Of a DNA stretch of 64,000 nt, positions 11,460 through 24,000 are shown one piece after another. Location: the NCBI RefSeq assembly GCF_018873765.1, contig NC_057925.1, positions 49,860,010-49,924,009 on the forward strand, written 5' to 3'. The position numbers and the translations under genes were made by a program. Within the stretch, counting starts at the first letter, position 1; the number at the start of each line of letters is the position of its first letter. The notes beneath the pieces are model-generated. The model was not told the origin of the DNA and ran no database searches. It saw only the letters and a program-made list of their open reading frames with translations. The DNA comes from Telopea speciosissima. Its lineage: Eukaryota > Streptophyta > Magnoliopsida > Proteales > Proteaceae.

Positions 11460-14400
11460 GTATTAAAAAATTGAGCACAATTGGTTAATACCAGCTGCCA
11501 CTAGAGTGCACATAGGTATCCAAGGTCACCGGGCACCATGTGCTTTAATGCACCCCCTCTTCCCCCTTTGTAATCAAATTCCCACGTGGCATTAATGTAT
11601 AAGATAGTTGAAAAAAAGGGGAAGAGTATCACTGCCAAGCCATGGGGCCAATGAGAGCATGCATGAAGGCATTCAACATGGGTGAGGTTTTCATTTTAGA
11701 GGGGTGGAGCGGTTATTTCACCCTTCCCATATCTAGGCGTAGGCACCGCGCAACTTGACAACCTTCTTTTTTTCTTATTTGATATTCTTATTCCTCTTTC
11801 TTTTTTCAATGGAAAGGTGCAATGGAATGATTCGAGATCCCTATACTTGTAACCAATGTCTTCCCCCCGGTTCAAAGGAAATTAAAGCCAAAAAACAAAA
11901 AAATGTACTTTGGCCTTGTTTGGTAACATTTCTGTTCCATATAAGTGTGTATGAGTGTGAAATGTTTTTCCTTATTAATGTTCGTGGAGAACGAATCAAA
12001 TGCTTTTGGTAATAGAGTAAAAAGTGTTTTTGAATACTAAAAAAAAAATAGAAAAATTTGGAAAAAGGGTTTGAAGGGAACTCGACCAATGGATGGACTT
12101 TAGAGGAACATGATCAACTAACTCTTGACTCTTGGAAGGAATTTCAGAAGATGTATTGACGCAGTAAGAAATATGGGGGCTAGATCTCATTATAGTGCTC
12201 ACAACCCTTGAAACCTCAAGGTAAAGAATACCCTAATTCCAACAAGAAAGAAAAATAAACAAAGCAATTTCGTTCATAAACTTCAAGATACTTTATTTTG
12301 TCCAAAACGACCTTTATAAAAGGAGGCCGGATTACAAAAGAAAAAAGAAACATAAATAAATCAGGAAACGAACTAATATGGTAAAATAGGAAACTAAGAT
12401 TCCTCAATCGCACGCAAAACTTCAGCAAAACTTCATAGGCCCGGTAGATCCCTTAAACAATGGAATTTGACCTCAAAATTGGTTCCAATGAAAAAATTGA
12501 ATAAGTAACTTGTAGACCATTGGTTGGCGTTTCGAAAAAGATATTATGGCTCCCGTAATTTCATCCGAATCAAATGTTACGACTCTCAAAAGTTGCGCTG
12601 CCAAAATTAATACTTTCAACCTGATCGGGTGGAATTCTACTAGTCCAACTGATCCAGAAATTCTTCAGAGATCTTCTTTTACATCATGTCATCATATGTC
12701 TTATATGAATATCTCATAACAATTGGATTTCGAAATCATAAAGCAACAATTTTCAAGAAGGATCCTCTGAAGTAGGAGCAAGGGCAGACTGTTTTTTAGA
12801 TGGAAGAGTTGAAAGAGACATATGAGGCAATTGAACCTATGTGAAGATATACATTTTTGCACTCTATTGATAAGAAGATGTCATATAATAGCTATTAGGA
12901 TTACAATGACGCTAGTGACCTTAATTCACTCCTGCAAAATAAGTAGTCCCGACCCCTTCAAGCAATCAAATGATCAGCACCAATTCAAAGTCTAACCTAG
13001 GCTTGAGACATGCAAGGAAAGACTGGATAAAACTGCAACTTCTGATCATTCTTTCATGGCAGCCATTTACAAAGCAGATTTTAGATCCAGAAAACCCAAG
13101 AAACATTTAAATTGATGATAGACTTCATATAAGCACCCAAGTGTGTTTTGCTTTGCAGATTTTCTGAAAGAAATAGCAACTCTATCAATACTGACCCACT
13201 CAACCTTAAACCATGTCCCATCCCTCAGCATCTCCATTCAGAAACATAGTGACAAACTCATTTCTTGAACTTGTAATTCATTTTTAGGGTTTAAATTTAC
13301 ATGGCGGCGCCACCCAACCTCCATTTGGAGGGACTTTTTCAAGTTCTGTTATCTCTCCTCTCATAGGCAGTCCCACTAGTCTCTTGGTACCCTGAATCTC
13401 TGGAGAAGCTCTGAAATTGAGAGGGGGGGGGGGGGGGGGGAAGGGAGGGGAAATTATCAACCAAACTCTTAAAGTCACATTATCTGATTTTTCTCCAGCA
13501 AAAATAATCATTCAAGACAACACTTGAAAGACATACATGGGAGAAAGTTGTGATTTAATGGTAAAACTATAAATGGCAATGATGAGTTGGTTTTAGACTC
13601 CATACTGGTTTCCATGTTGCTCTCCTCTCTCCGTTGTGAACCTTTGGTGAAAAGAGTCTAATGACCTTCCCCTCTTTCATTATTTAATGTTGATATTATC
13701 AAACCTTCATTGTTTCTCTTATGAAATCTGTATTTAATTCTCAAAATCATGCAGGGGATGCTTCGGTAGCTCTGGCATCTAGTTTAATGAAATGCTGGAA
13801 AGAATAGTGGTGGATGAGAGTTTACTGGTCAAGGAAAGAATGATCGAAATGATCCAAAAAATGGAAGTTAGCAGAAACTAAAAGAGAAGGAAGCCCTAGT
13901 TATCAAAGAGGATTGGGTGCTCCCCGGATGTTTAGTATAGAAGAGATTTCAGCTTGAAGCATTCTAGGAAGTGCTTCTTTGGTTCTTCCATGTGGATTCT
14001 TTCAATTAAAAGATACTCATCCTCACAAGTAAAAGGGAACGTGATTATTCAAATGAGAAATAAAAATTTCACTTTGAAAATGCATTCTTAAAGAGTAAAA
14101 AGAATATAAGAATCAAATTAGTTACAAACACAAGAAATTTATTCAGATTTTATCTAGACTGAGGTCCCATTAATATCAATGTTTTTTACTCATCACTCAT
14201 AAACACTAAATTTAAGGCTAAGACTCAAGTTCAAGTTGAACACAGGAGCAGACACAGACATTTTGAATGAGCTTTGGCTAATCCATAACTCCAACCGTAC
14301 TATCACAGACTACTTTAAGACCAAGATCTACCACTCTTTCATGTCCATTTGAATATGATCTTAGTCTAGAATACAAGAAACTGCTTAGGCAATAGCTTTT

Positions 14401-14950
14401 TGCCCTGGTTTACTGAGATGCTTCTGGAATATAAGAAGCTGATTAGGAACACGACCACAACACAACTGTGTCCCACCACCACCTACCTAAACAACAACAC
14501 CAACACCCCCCCCCCCCCCCAAAAAAAAAAAAAAAAAAAAAAAGGCAAAATATATTGATTAGAACAGAGGAGAAAGACAAGTTCCACTAGGTTGTGAAGC
14601 CAAAGGCATGCTCACAACATCAACTGCAATCTCAATTATGATTTGGTTTAAGCTTCCCTGGAATCAGCATTCAACATTGAGCAAAGATACACCCCCACCC
14701 CTGGCACAAGAACTAATTAGCGAGGAATTGGTGTAAGGATAAACTTTACCAAGCTATCAATCTCGTGGAACAGTTCTAAGCAACTCATGTATCAAAATTT
14801 GACTGAGGCAAATCACATTCCCCAAAGTGAACCATTTTAATCAACCTGCAGGCTTATGCCAGAACAGAATAGCCCTTCCAACAGAACACCCACAGCTTTA
14901 AACACTCAAAACTGGATAAACCAAAAAAATAAGACGAGAGGAGAAATTAC
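11460..14950. other. Intergenic DNA, no gene seen
   Basis: AT-rich sequence with long homopolymers (G run near 13424-13440, C then A run near 14503-14543). A stretch from about 12210 to 12900 has LTR-like traits on the minus strand (TATA-like and AATAAA-like signals), but I could not find its ends. The 3' UTR of the beta-adaptin gene probably lies just below 15004. Confidence 0.5.
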
Positions 14951-15003
14951 AAAGCCTGAACAATACATTTTACAGTAGTGTACAAGAGGTATAGCCAACA
15001 CAA

Positions 15004-18000
15004 TCAGCCATTGAGAAGTGTCTCCATCACTTCAAAAAACAGTGATGCCATTTCAGGGTTTGGTGACTTGATCGCACACTTCACACCAGGGATGCCAACT
15101 ACTGCTGTGAGTTCAATCAAGAAAGGAATTCCCCGAGGGATCTTTGCTGAGAGATACAACACCTCCTGGTTTGCATGCCTCCGCTTGGCAATAAAAAACA
15201 TGTTGGATGCAGCCAGGCGGTCAAGAGTGGCCTCCACGCTGTTCACCACAGCTCCTGGCAAGTCCTTTGTGACCTCATTTGAATCTGGTAGGGACTTCCA
15301 TGTCTGTGAAGTATCGATGATACAAAATGAGCAGCATCACAAAAAATACATTCCGAATTGGTCTTGAACAACTTATCCTACTGGTGGATTGAAAAGATCT
15401 AAACTGAAAAAAGACTGACATTTTATGATCTAACAAAAGGTAATCAAATTGGCAGCATAAGAAGCATGAGAGAATATTGATGGGTGCTACATTTTATCAA
15501 GGCGGCCCCATTAGCTTATGCTGCAGTATTGCAGATGATGCAGAATTTCAGCAAGAGGAGCTTGGTTTAGTTTTTGGGTCCACTTGCACCTATGGTTCAA
15601 GTTTGTTTTAAGTTGGGCTTAATTTGAGTCCCTAATGGGTAGTATGGACCATGGGCTTTATATTTTTTGATTTACCAGTGTAATGGGCCAATTTTATAAG
15701 CCGAAATAGTAGGCATTTAGGTTCTATACGGGATTAAGTAGTTAATATCTATTTTGGTTACTTAGTAGTATCTTTAGTTTCTAATTTTATTTCCTTGATG
15801 AAAGGCACCACAACTACATGTGTGGGCCTATTTTTAGAAGTTTTATTTAGTACTTTCCTTTTTGGAGGTACTAGACTCCTCTTTATATTGCAAGAGCTGT
15901 AGAGACTCTCCAACAATTTTGATAATGAAAGAGTATTGGCTTTGGTACAACGGTAAAGGTTGCTCCATTGTGAACAAGTGGTGGTCATGGGTTCGAGTCT
16001 AGAAACAGCCTCTCTGCGAAAGCAGGGGTAAGGCTGCGTACATTATGACCCTCCCCAAACCCCGCAGTGGCGGGGTCCTCGTGCACTGGGTACGCCTTTT
16101 TTTCTTTTTAAAGAGTATTGGCTTTGCCTTTGTTTGCTGTGAGATGCAGTTGTGTGGTGAGATGCCCATTGGTTGGTGAGAGACTGACCTAGGTCATAGG
16201 TGACAGGCCTTGGTCATATCCCCCCCTATATCCCCTTCTTCTACCATATCTCTTGCACCTAACCCTATTGAAGCTGTCCGAAGGCCTATTTTGTAATAGA
16301 GATCTCTGCACTGCGGTATATTGTGGTAGGGTTGTTGGTGAATTAAAGGCCCGATGGATCCCTCTACATGTCTTGTGGCAACCTGTTCCAGAGGTTTATT
16401 TGCAGAAACTTTTATCCACATAAAACTCCCAATCTGCCCATCAATTCTCTAAGGGATTTTAAGTGTTTTTCTACTGTTAGTACCTACCATCAACCAAGAG
16501 TAGCATCCCATCTAGGTTAGTTTGCTGGATATTAGTATGTCACTAAATTCTGAACTTACTAATTTCAGTACTCTGCTCATATTTCCTAATCTGTCCATTG
16601 GATTACTGCCATACTTTCAGAGATTGTTCACCTATACTAGGGTGTTGTTTGACCTTAGTTTCATGCTCATCTGAGTTCTGGTTTGAAAGTTATTGCTAGT
16701 TCACTATACTGATCTTATCCAGTACACCCTGTGTTTCTACCTTGTGGGTGGTTTCTGCGGTTTTCATGAGATCTACTCCATTACTCTTGCTTAAAAAAAG
16801 AAAGAATGCAAAACGAAAGCAATCTGTCGACTAGAATGACTTGCCTCAAGGAAGTGTGCACGCTCCATTCTACCATCCTCAGAGAAGAACACTAGCAATG
16901 AAATTTTATCATTGAAGTACCACACTGGCTGTTGATTATTTTTCACGGCAATCTGCAAAAGGGTGCTTGGAGGACCAGGAGAGAGATTCTGGAACAACAC
17001 CATAGGCAGAAGCGTCCTTGCTGATGACCCAGGTTGCAATTGCGGTACCTAATTAACAGAAAGTTGATCAATTAGATGTAAAGAGTAGGAACAAGACTCA
17101 AGTAAGATCCAAACAATCACCTGCAAGGGTCCAGCAGGTGCAAGACCGAATGTATTCTTGTTGAACTGAATCATGAAACCATCAACAGTGATCTGTGAAT
17201 TGTTCTCAAATAACAAATTGTAAAATATCTGTCCATCTCGACGTGTAAGCTGTCCACTGATCTGCAGACCTTGACCACTAGAAGCTGGTAGTAGAACAGG
17301 TAAAGGAGGGCTGCAAATACATTACTAGAAGATCATATCAGTGTCAGCCAGCATGAAATTACCTGTATCCAGGGGCAAAGCCAGGAAATCTTCCACCCCC
17401 CCCCCCCCCTTTTTTTTTTGGGTGATGGGGATAATGTAAGTATTGTGCATCAAAAACAACAAATGACAGTTTTAGTATTGTGGAGGTGGCAATAGGTCGG
17501 AGAATCGTTTCAGTTTTACTCACACCAAACCCAATCTTTTGGTTAATACCAACACCCACCCACCCCCCAAAAATTTTTTTTTTGAAGAAAAGCTATCAAA
17601 CCTATCATTTGGGCTAAACTAATCAATCATCAATCCAACCTTTACCTTCATGAAACATGCAAGGTGGCAAACAATTGTTGACAGTAATCAAGTTGGGGCC
17701 TAATGATGTGGTATGTTTTAGCCTGAAAGCATTATGCTACACAACCAAATTTACAAGTAATTTTGGTCAGACATTTGGATGGTTAAAAGTAGAGTGAAAA
17801 AGGAATTTACTACACAATGGACAATATGACAGACTTTCCGTCAATCCACATGGTCCTCTATCTATCAACGGTAAAAATGGCCAGATTACACCTTTACCAA
17901 TTAAACAGCTAAATTTACATGGGGTAAGTGCTAAATGCATGGAGAACCATCTAATAAAAATGGATCAATTTGAAATAACAAATAATCAAGAGGTGTCCTG

Positions 18001-21000
18001 GCTATCTAATGGTGAGACTGGACATATCTACACTGTTTGAACTCCAACACCACTTCCACATGTTGGACATAATGCCAGCAACAAAAGCCGTTTTGTTACT
18101 AACAGTAAAGGAACCACAAACCCCATATGTCTCAGTTGAAAAGTAATTTACAAAGGAAGAAAAAAAGAGTTTAAAATACATGTTTGCTGTAATTGTCTGT
18201 AGCCAACCCTTGGGTTTGGCTTTAGAAACCAAGAATGTTGAGCCACTTATAAATCTTAAATATACTTCAAGCTCAAAAAATCCTCCACCCAGGAAGGCCT
18301 TCCCATGTGGCAGCTAGGATGGGACCCAAATTTTATGGGCAGATAGACCCAAAGGTCCCCTGCTCCCATGTTAAATTTTAGAGCAAATAGAATCGGCTGT
18401 GGCAAAATAAAGCTTTAAAAATCAAGGACTTCATGGGAGAGTATTTGATTGAAATTGGTTCTGAAATTTAACAAATACCTAAACCAGATCATGACCTTTC
18501 TATCCAAAGCTAGAAACTACACATCATCTCTCCACGTGGCACAATGAGGTGGGCCACATGGGAAGCCCTTCCTGGTTGGGCCACATGAAGGTGGCTTTGA
18601 CAAAATTTTATGATATGAAGTTAGAAACGTGGAGGCTAACATGAATATTAAGGAATTTTCAAAATCCTTGGGGGGGCATAACAACCCCCACCCTGTATGT
18701 CCCCAAATTCAGTTATACCAGTGCAGCTGCAAAAGACTGTAATACTCACCCAGCTGGTGTTGTAGGTTCATCCACAGGAACTAGTGCATTATCCAGGCCT
18801 ATCAAGTCACCAAGTAAGTCTGGCACTGGAGCAGCAGGGACTGGTGGTGGTGGTGCAGGAGCAGGTGCAGGTACAGGCTGCCTTGTTGCAGCATATGGAG
18901 TATTATTTGAACTAGTTGGTGCTGAACTCCCACCTTCAACAGCATGAGAAGGGGATTCAGAATAGCCTGTCTCACTTCCTTCTGGATATTCATCATCCTC
19001 TGGCCTCTGGATTGCAGTTTTAACACGGCTCACAAATGCCTCTGGGGGCTTATGATAAACAGAAGAAAGAGTTGCAATGTTTGCCAGAAGTTCATCAAGC
19101 AGGGAAGGATCCAGTTGGTTTGAATCGTCACTGATCACAGGCTTTTCAGCTAACACAACATCTTTTGCTGCCTGAGATGCATATATTCAGGTGTTTGTCA
19201 TGAATGAGTGAATAGAATACGATCTTACAAGAATATGAGTATCTGTATACAGCTGTATAAGTGTGATTAAGTATACCTCAGGATCAGTTGAAAGAAGGCG
19301 CCAATAAATGTAGGCACGGTCCCGCAGATCTGGATTGTCTGTTTCCACAGTTGCATTGTTAAGAACAACCTGTGCATAAACAGGAAGCAATAAAAGGTTA
19401 GCCAGATTCAAGCAGAAGAATTAATTCACAAAATAAGCCTTTCAAAGGTTGCTACATGTTCTCCCACATAATGACGAACAGTAGTAGCAGCAACTTGATT
19501 TATAATTCTCCCAATCAAGGACTCTAGTTGCTGCTAGTGTTGAAGGCTCTGTGATGTACTCACATCAGTTCCAAATTTTGTCATCAGCATGTGGAGGAAT
19601 AACAAAATCCATTATTGGGATCAAGGTACAAGCTCTATGCCCTTCCATCTGTACACCAAGAAATTTTCTTTTGATAAATAAGTACACATTTTTTTTGGAT
19701 AGGCAACATAAACAAAATTTCATCACTAAAACCCTCCTTTGATGGAAAAATCCAAACCCCGTAAAAATATCAAAATCCATGCCAGGTGATCGCAATTCCT
19801 CTCTTGTTGAATCTCCCTCTCCCACTGCATGAGAATATTCTTTCACTGGATCCCGAACCAGACCTGATTACACTCCCAAGTCCCAACAACCCCTTCCCCC
19901 CCCCCCCCCAAATGGACCCTGACTACACCTGGAGATTCAATACAAGTATCTGATGTAGGTCAAAACATGAAGAAGAAAAGACTAAAACACTGTTCACGTG
20001 AACAGTGTCACAGCCCCATACTTGCCTTGGTGGGAACATTACTAGGAGATCCTGTGGCATAGTTTCAAGGCGTCGCCTAGAGTCTAGCTCCTTGGTTGCT
20101 TTGCCGCCTAGTTGATGTCGCCTTGATTTTGGGCCCTCTCCAACACCATGGTCACGATTTTGGGCCCTCTCCAATGCCATAGTCACCTTGCCGCCTTGAT
20201 AACTATGTCTTGTGGAGCCCAAGACCAGATTACATGAAGGCCCTGTTAGAGGAGTCAATTTGTCTATGCGTGGGGGATTTAGGAGTTCAGTCTTGTTTCT
20301 ATTTTAGAATTATTCTCTTATATATTTTGTGGTTGTCTATTAAGCAACCTTAGGTCAGTTTCGTTTCTAATTTCAGATTTAGAAACTAGGGTTAAATTTC
20401 TATTTTCAATTTGTTTCATTTTCTTTTTAAGTTTCTAATTTTCTCTTACTTGTAAAACAAGCAATAGCAGCCCATAAATATGTATTAGCTCTTAGGAGCT
20501 CCAGAGCCGAACTCCTTATCCCCTGTTCCTATCCCCTTTTCTATCTTCTTCTCCTATCTCCAATCGATCCCCTGCTGTTATAGTTGCTTTGAGTCACCAA
20601 CCAAGTGCTGTTGCTACACCTGAGAAGGACCAGAACTCGATCCAGACTACTGCTGGAGCTGTGTTGCTGATCAGAGACAAGGAACCTTCTTCTCCACATA
20701 ATGTAAGACTAGATTACTAGTCCCAAATAACCCACAAAACCAAAATAGTAACAAAGGACAGAATTAGAAAGAAAGGCTGAAATTAGAAAGTAAGCCATTT
20801 TAAGCAAACCAGCCAATAGAATTCTCCCAGATTTGGATCGAATGATGCTTGTATAGGGTAGAAACACTACTGAAAGTTTCAATTGATTCTAATGGTTGAG
20901 CTGGAAGATATGACAGAAACTCCCAAAATAGAAACTAATTCTCTACAGGCCAAACTACCCACCAGTTTGGGCTCTAACTTGGATCTTGTAGGATCTATGG

Positions 21001-24000
21001 AGAGAGGGCTCTGCTGCAAGTTTGGTGAAGTTCTGATGGGTAGAAGTGAAGTTATGGGGGTGGAATGAAAATAGAAAGTTAATATAAATAGAAGGCTTCA
21101 GCCTGTGGAATGGGGTGAAAGAGAAGATCGAGTGGAGGGAATGGAAGGGGAATGTTGTGTTTCAAAACCCAGCAGGGTTGGTGAAGGATTGGGGGAGTCA
21201 TGGAATTAGTAAGTTGCAGCCAAAGGGGTTGCAGAGGTGCAGCAACAGGTCCAATCGATGGAACAACCAGCAGCAGCAGCAGCAACTTGGAACAACAGCA
21301 ACAATATTCTGAGGTGAGGAAGGATCACAGCAGCCTTCGGATGGTCTTCACAGAGTCAGCAGCAGGTTCAGAGATCACAGCACACAGTAGCAGGGGATCG
21401 ATTGGAGAAGAAGATAAAGGGATAAGGAGATTCGGCTGTCACCAGCCAGGCTCTAAGCAGCTATAAGGTTTCGACTCTCTCAGCCAGGCCCTCTGCAGTC
21501 TGCCCTTCATCCTCACAATGGGATAACCAAAACTTGCACGAAGCAATCTCGTAACTCCATAAATTCATAAAATCGTGGGTTGGCCTCTAAGGGCTGTTAC
21601 ATATAAATATAACCATAGCTTGCATCTCAAGCTTTAACAAAATAGAAACTACTTGGAAAATAGAAACTAATACAATTTAGTAAGTAGGAATGACATGAAA
21701 TAGAAACTACTAAATACTAAGTGATTCTAAAGCCTTCAAATCTCTTCAACTGAATCATGAGGACCCACTTTAGATGGCTTAATAGGTGCAGTCGAGCTCC
21801 ATAGCTTGGGCCCCCCACCCTTTAAGTTGTCTCCATCGGTTCAGTTTAAAAGACTTTAAGACATTGAAAAATTGCCCCACAGTTCTTCTAGTAATAATCT
21901 CACCAAGCCAATTAAGGGGCTGTGACACTGTCCATGTGAACAGTGTTTTGGCCTCTTCTTCTTCATTTGTTGTCCTACATCACCACACCTGCCGATTGCA
22001 CCCTTTCACATTCCTCTGCTGTTGCAATCGTCTGCTCCATCGAGGGTGGTATTTGGAAGGTTAATTCAGACCTACAAAAGGTCCACTCGACCCCAGTTAC
22101 AGAGCCCCCTGTTGGCTGGATTGTTCTACAGCACTGGCCTTCTAATTTGAGGGCAACCTTCTATTTTCATCTCCAACTCAGATCTCCCCTTCTGGCCATC
22201 AGAACTGACCCAAACTTGGAGCAAAGGATCATCTCATCAAGGCCAATACTCGATCTCCTTTGGAGCCTGTTCTCAGTGCTGGTTTGCAAGTTATACCCTA
22301 ACATTAGATTTTTGAGTTATCTTCATATCACAGCCTCTAGCCATCGGAATTGGCTGAATTTGAAACATAGGTTTCCTTCACCACCATCTCCATTCGACCT
22401 GAGTATGGAGTCATTCTACAGGCTGGTTTGGTTTGAATTCTTAAACCTTCTAATTCTGACTTTCTAATTTTGTGTGGTTGGTATACTTGGGGCTAAATTA
22501 ACCCTAATCTAGTCTTACATTAGTATCATTGTGGTTTGGAACTATTGGCTTGGGCTAGCAAATGAAAAATGCAGGCGAAGGGAGAATAGGCAGATCCACA
22601 GGGTTTTTCAAATTTCAACACTTAGTTTATCCAGTTCTAGTCAGCAATGCAAATCAATCCAACTGAGCTTGTCTTGTACTATTGTTTGGGGGAGGAGGTT
22701 GGTATTGGTTGGGTTAACAAGTCGGGTGGTGCCAAAAATATTAGTATAATCAGTACTTGGAGGTACCTTTAACAGTGGGAACATATTACTAGTGACCAAC
22801 TAATTGAGGAAATCAAAGATACTAGAATGCAAATCCAGGAAGTCCAGGAAGAAATAAGTATATAACTAGGAAAATAGGAGAAAGATTAACATTTTAACAT
22901 TGTTCAAGAGCTTGATCAAGAAATATGTCCAAAAAACAAATCCAAGGGTTTCGTAAACAGTAGTAACAATTTACCTGAATCATCTGTTGAGGGCCCTCAG
23001 TTGGCTTCTTAAGAAACAGTTTGACTGTTGCAGTAAGCAATTGCAACTGCACTAGGGCAGGCTCTTCAGGGAAACTCTCTAAGAAGCTTTCAAGGAGCTC
23101 ATCGGCATTATCAATTCTTTCTGCATATTCACCAATAATCCAGATCATTGATGCCTGTGACAAAGTAAAGAGAACTTTGATTTCATAAATACATACATGA
23201 AGATGGAAGTCATGAGCTACAAAAAGCTAAATGCTACCAATTAGAAATTTCAGTACCTTTGCCTCGGGTTCATCTAGAGTGTCTAAGCTCTCACAGAGTG
23301 TTGCAATGATGGACTCATAACTGGAAAAGAAATGAACAATGACACATAAGCTATGAATGAAGTGATCATCCTATTTCAGCATACACACTAGCTGAAAGAA
23401 AGAGAAGCTGTGACTTACGTGTTTGGATATCGTCTAAAGATATCTTTGATGACTATAATAGCCTCCTGGACCACATAGTTTACTTTTATTTTAATCAGCT
23501 CAAGCAAAACACTTATACACCGCTCAGCTGCTCTCTCTAATTTTATTGCACATCGGCCAATAGCACGAACAGCCTTTCTAACGAAATCTACATCTACCTC
23601 TGTTGCATACTCTTTGAACTCCAACAGAACCTAGAAAAAAAGGTGTTGGGGCAGGCAGGAGGTGTCCGCAAAAAGATTATCAGAAACTCAGTTCTAAAGC
23701 AGGCTACTACAGATATAACAAGGCTCAAGATCTTACGAGAAACGATGTACCTGGTCTATGTTCCGATCAGATGCAAGCTTTATCATAATCTCTAATTTTT
23801 CCATCTTAACATAAATTGGATCATTATACTTGCAGAAGAAAACCTAGCAACAGAAATTACAGACACATAATAGTGTTATTCCCACAACTGCAACAGTTGA
23901 AGGATATTAAAAGGAGGGAATACTTCAAATCACCTTGATTTCGTGAGCAAGGATTGTAGGCCGCCTTTGTACAATAAGGTTGATGTTCCTCAGTGCAACA

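Noticed and set aside
11755..12428. Overlapping frames rich in Phe and Ser
   Set aside because: They arise from poly-T and TTC-rich sequence in both strands; composition only.
13284..13511. Minus-strand frame with a proline run
   Set aside because: The proline run is a G homopolymer. The remaining 40 residues look exon-like but I could not match any family, so no gene is claimed.
15960..16000. Possible tRNA gene (B-box GGTTCGAGTC)
   Set aside because: It is the degenerate tRNA-like head of the SINE; it cannot fold as a full cloverleaf and is flanked by a SINE target duplication.
21943..22467. A 174-codon plus-strand frame in intron 10 of beta-adaptin
   Set aside because: It overlaps the end of a family A LTR-like repeat and continues into unstructured repeat text; no domain seen.
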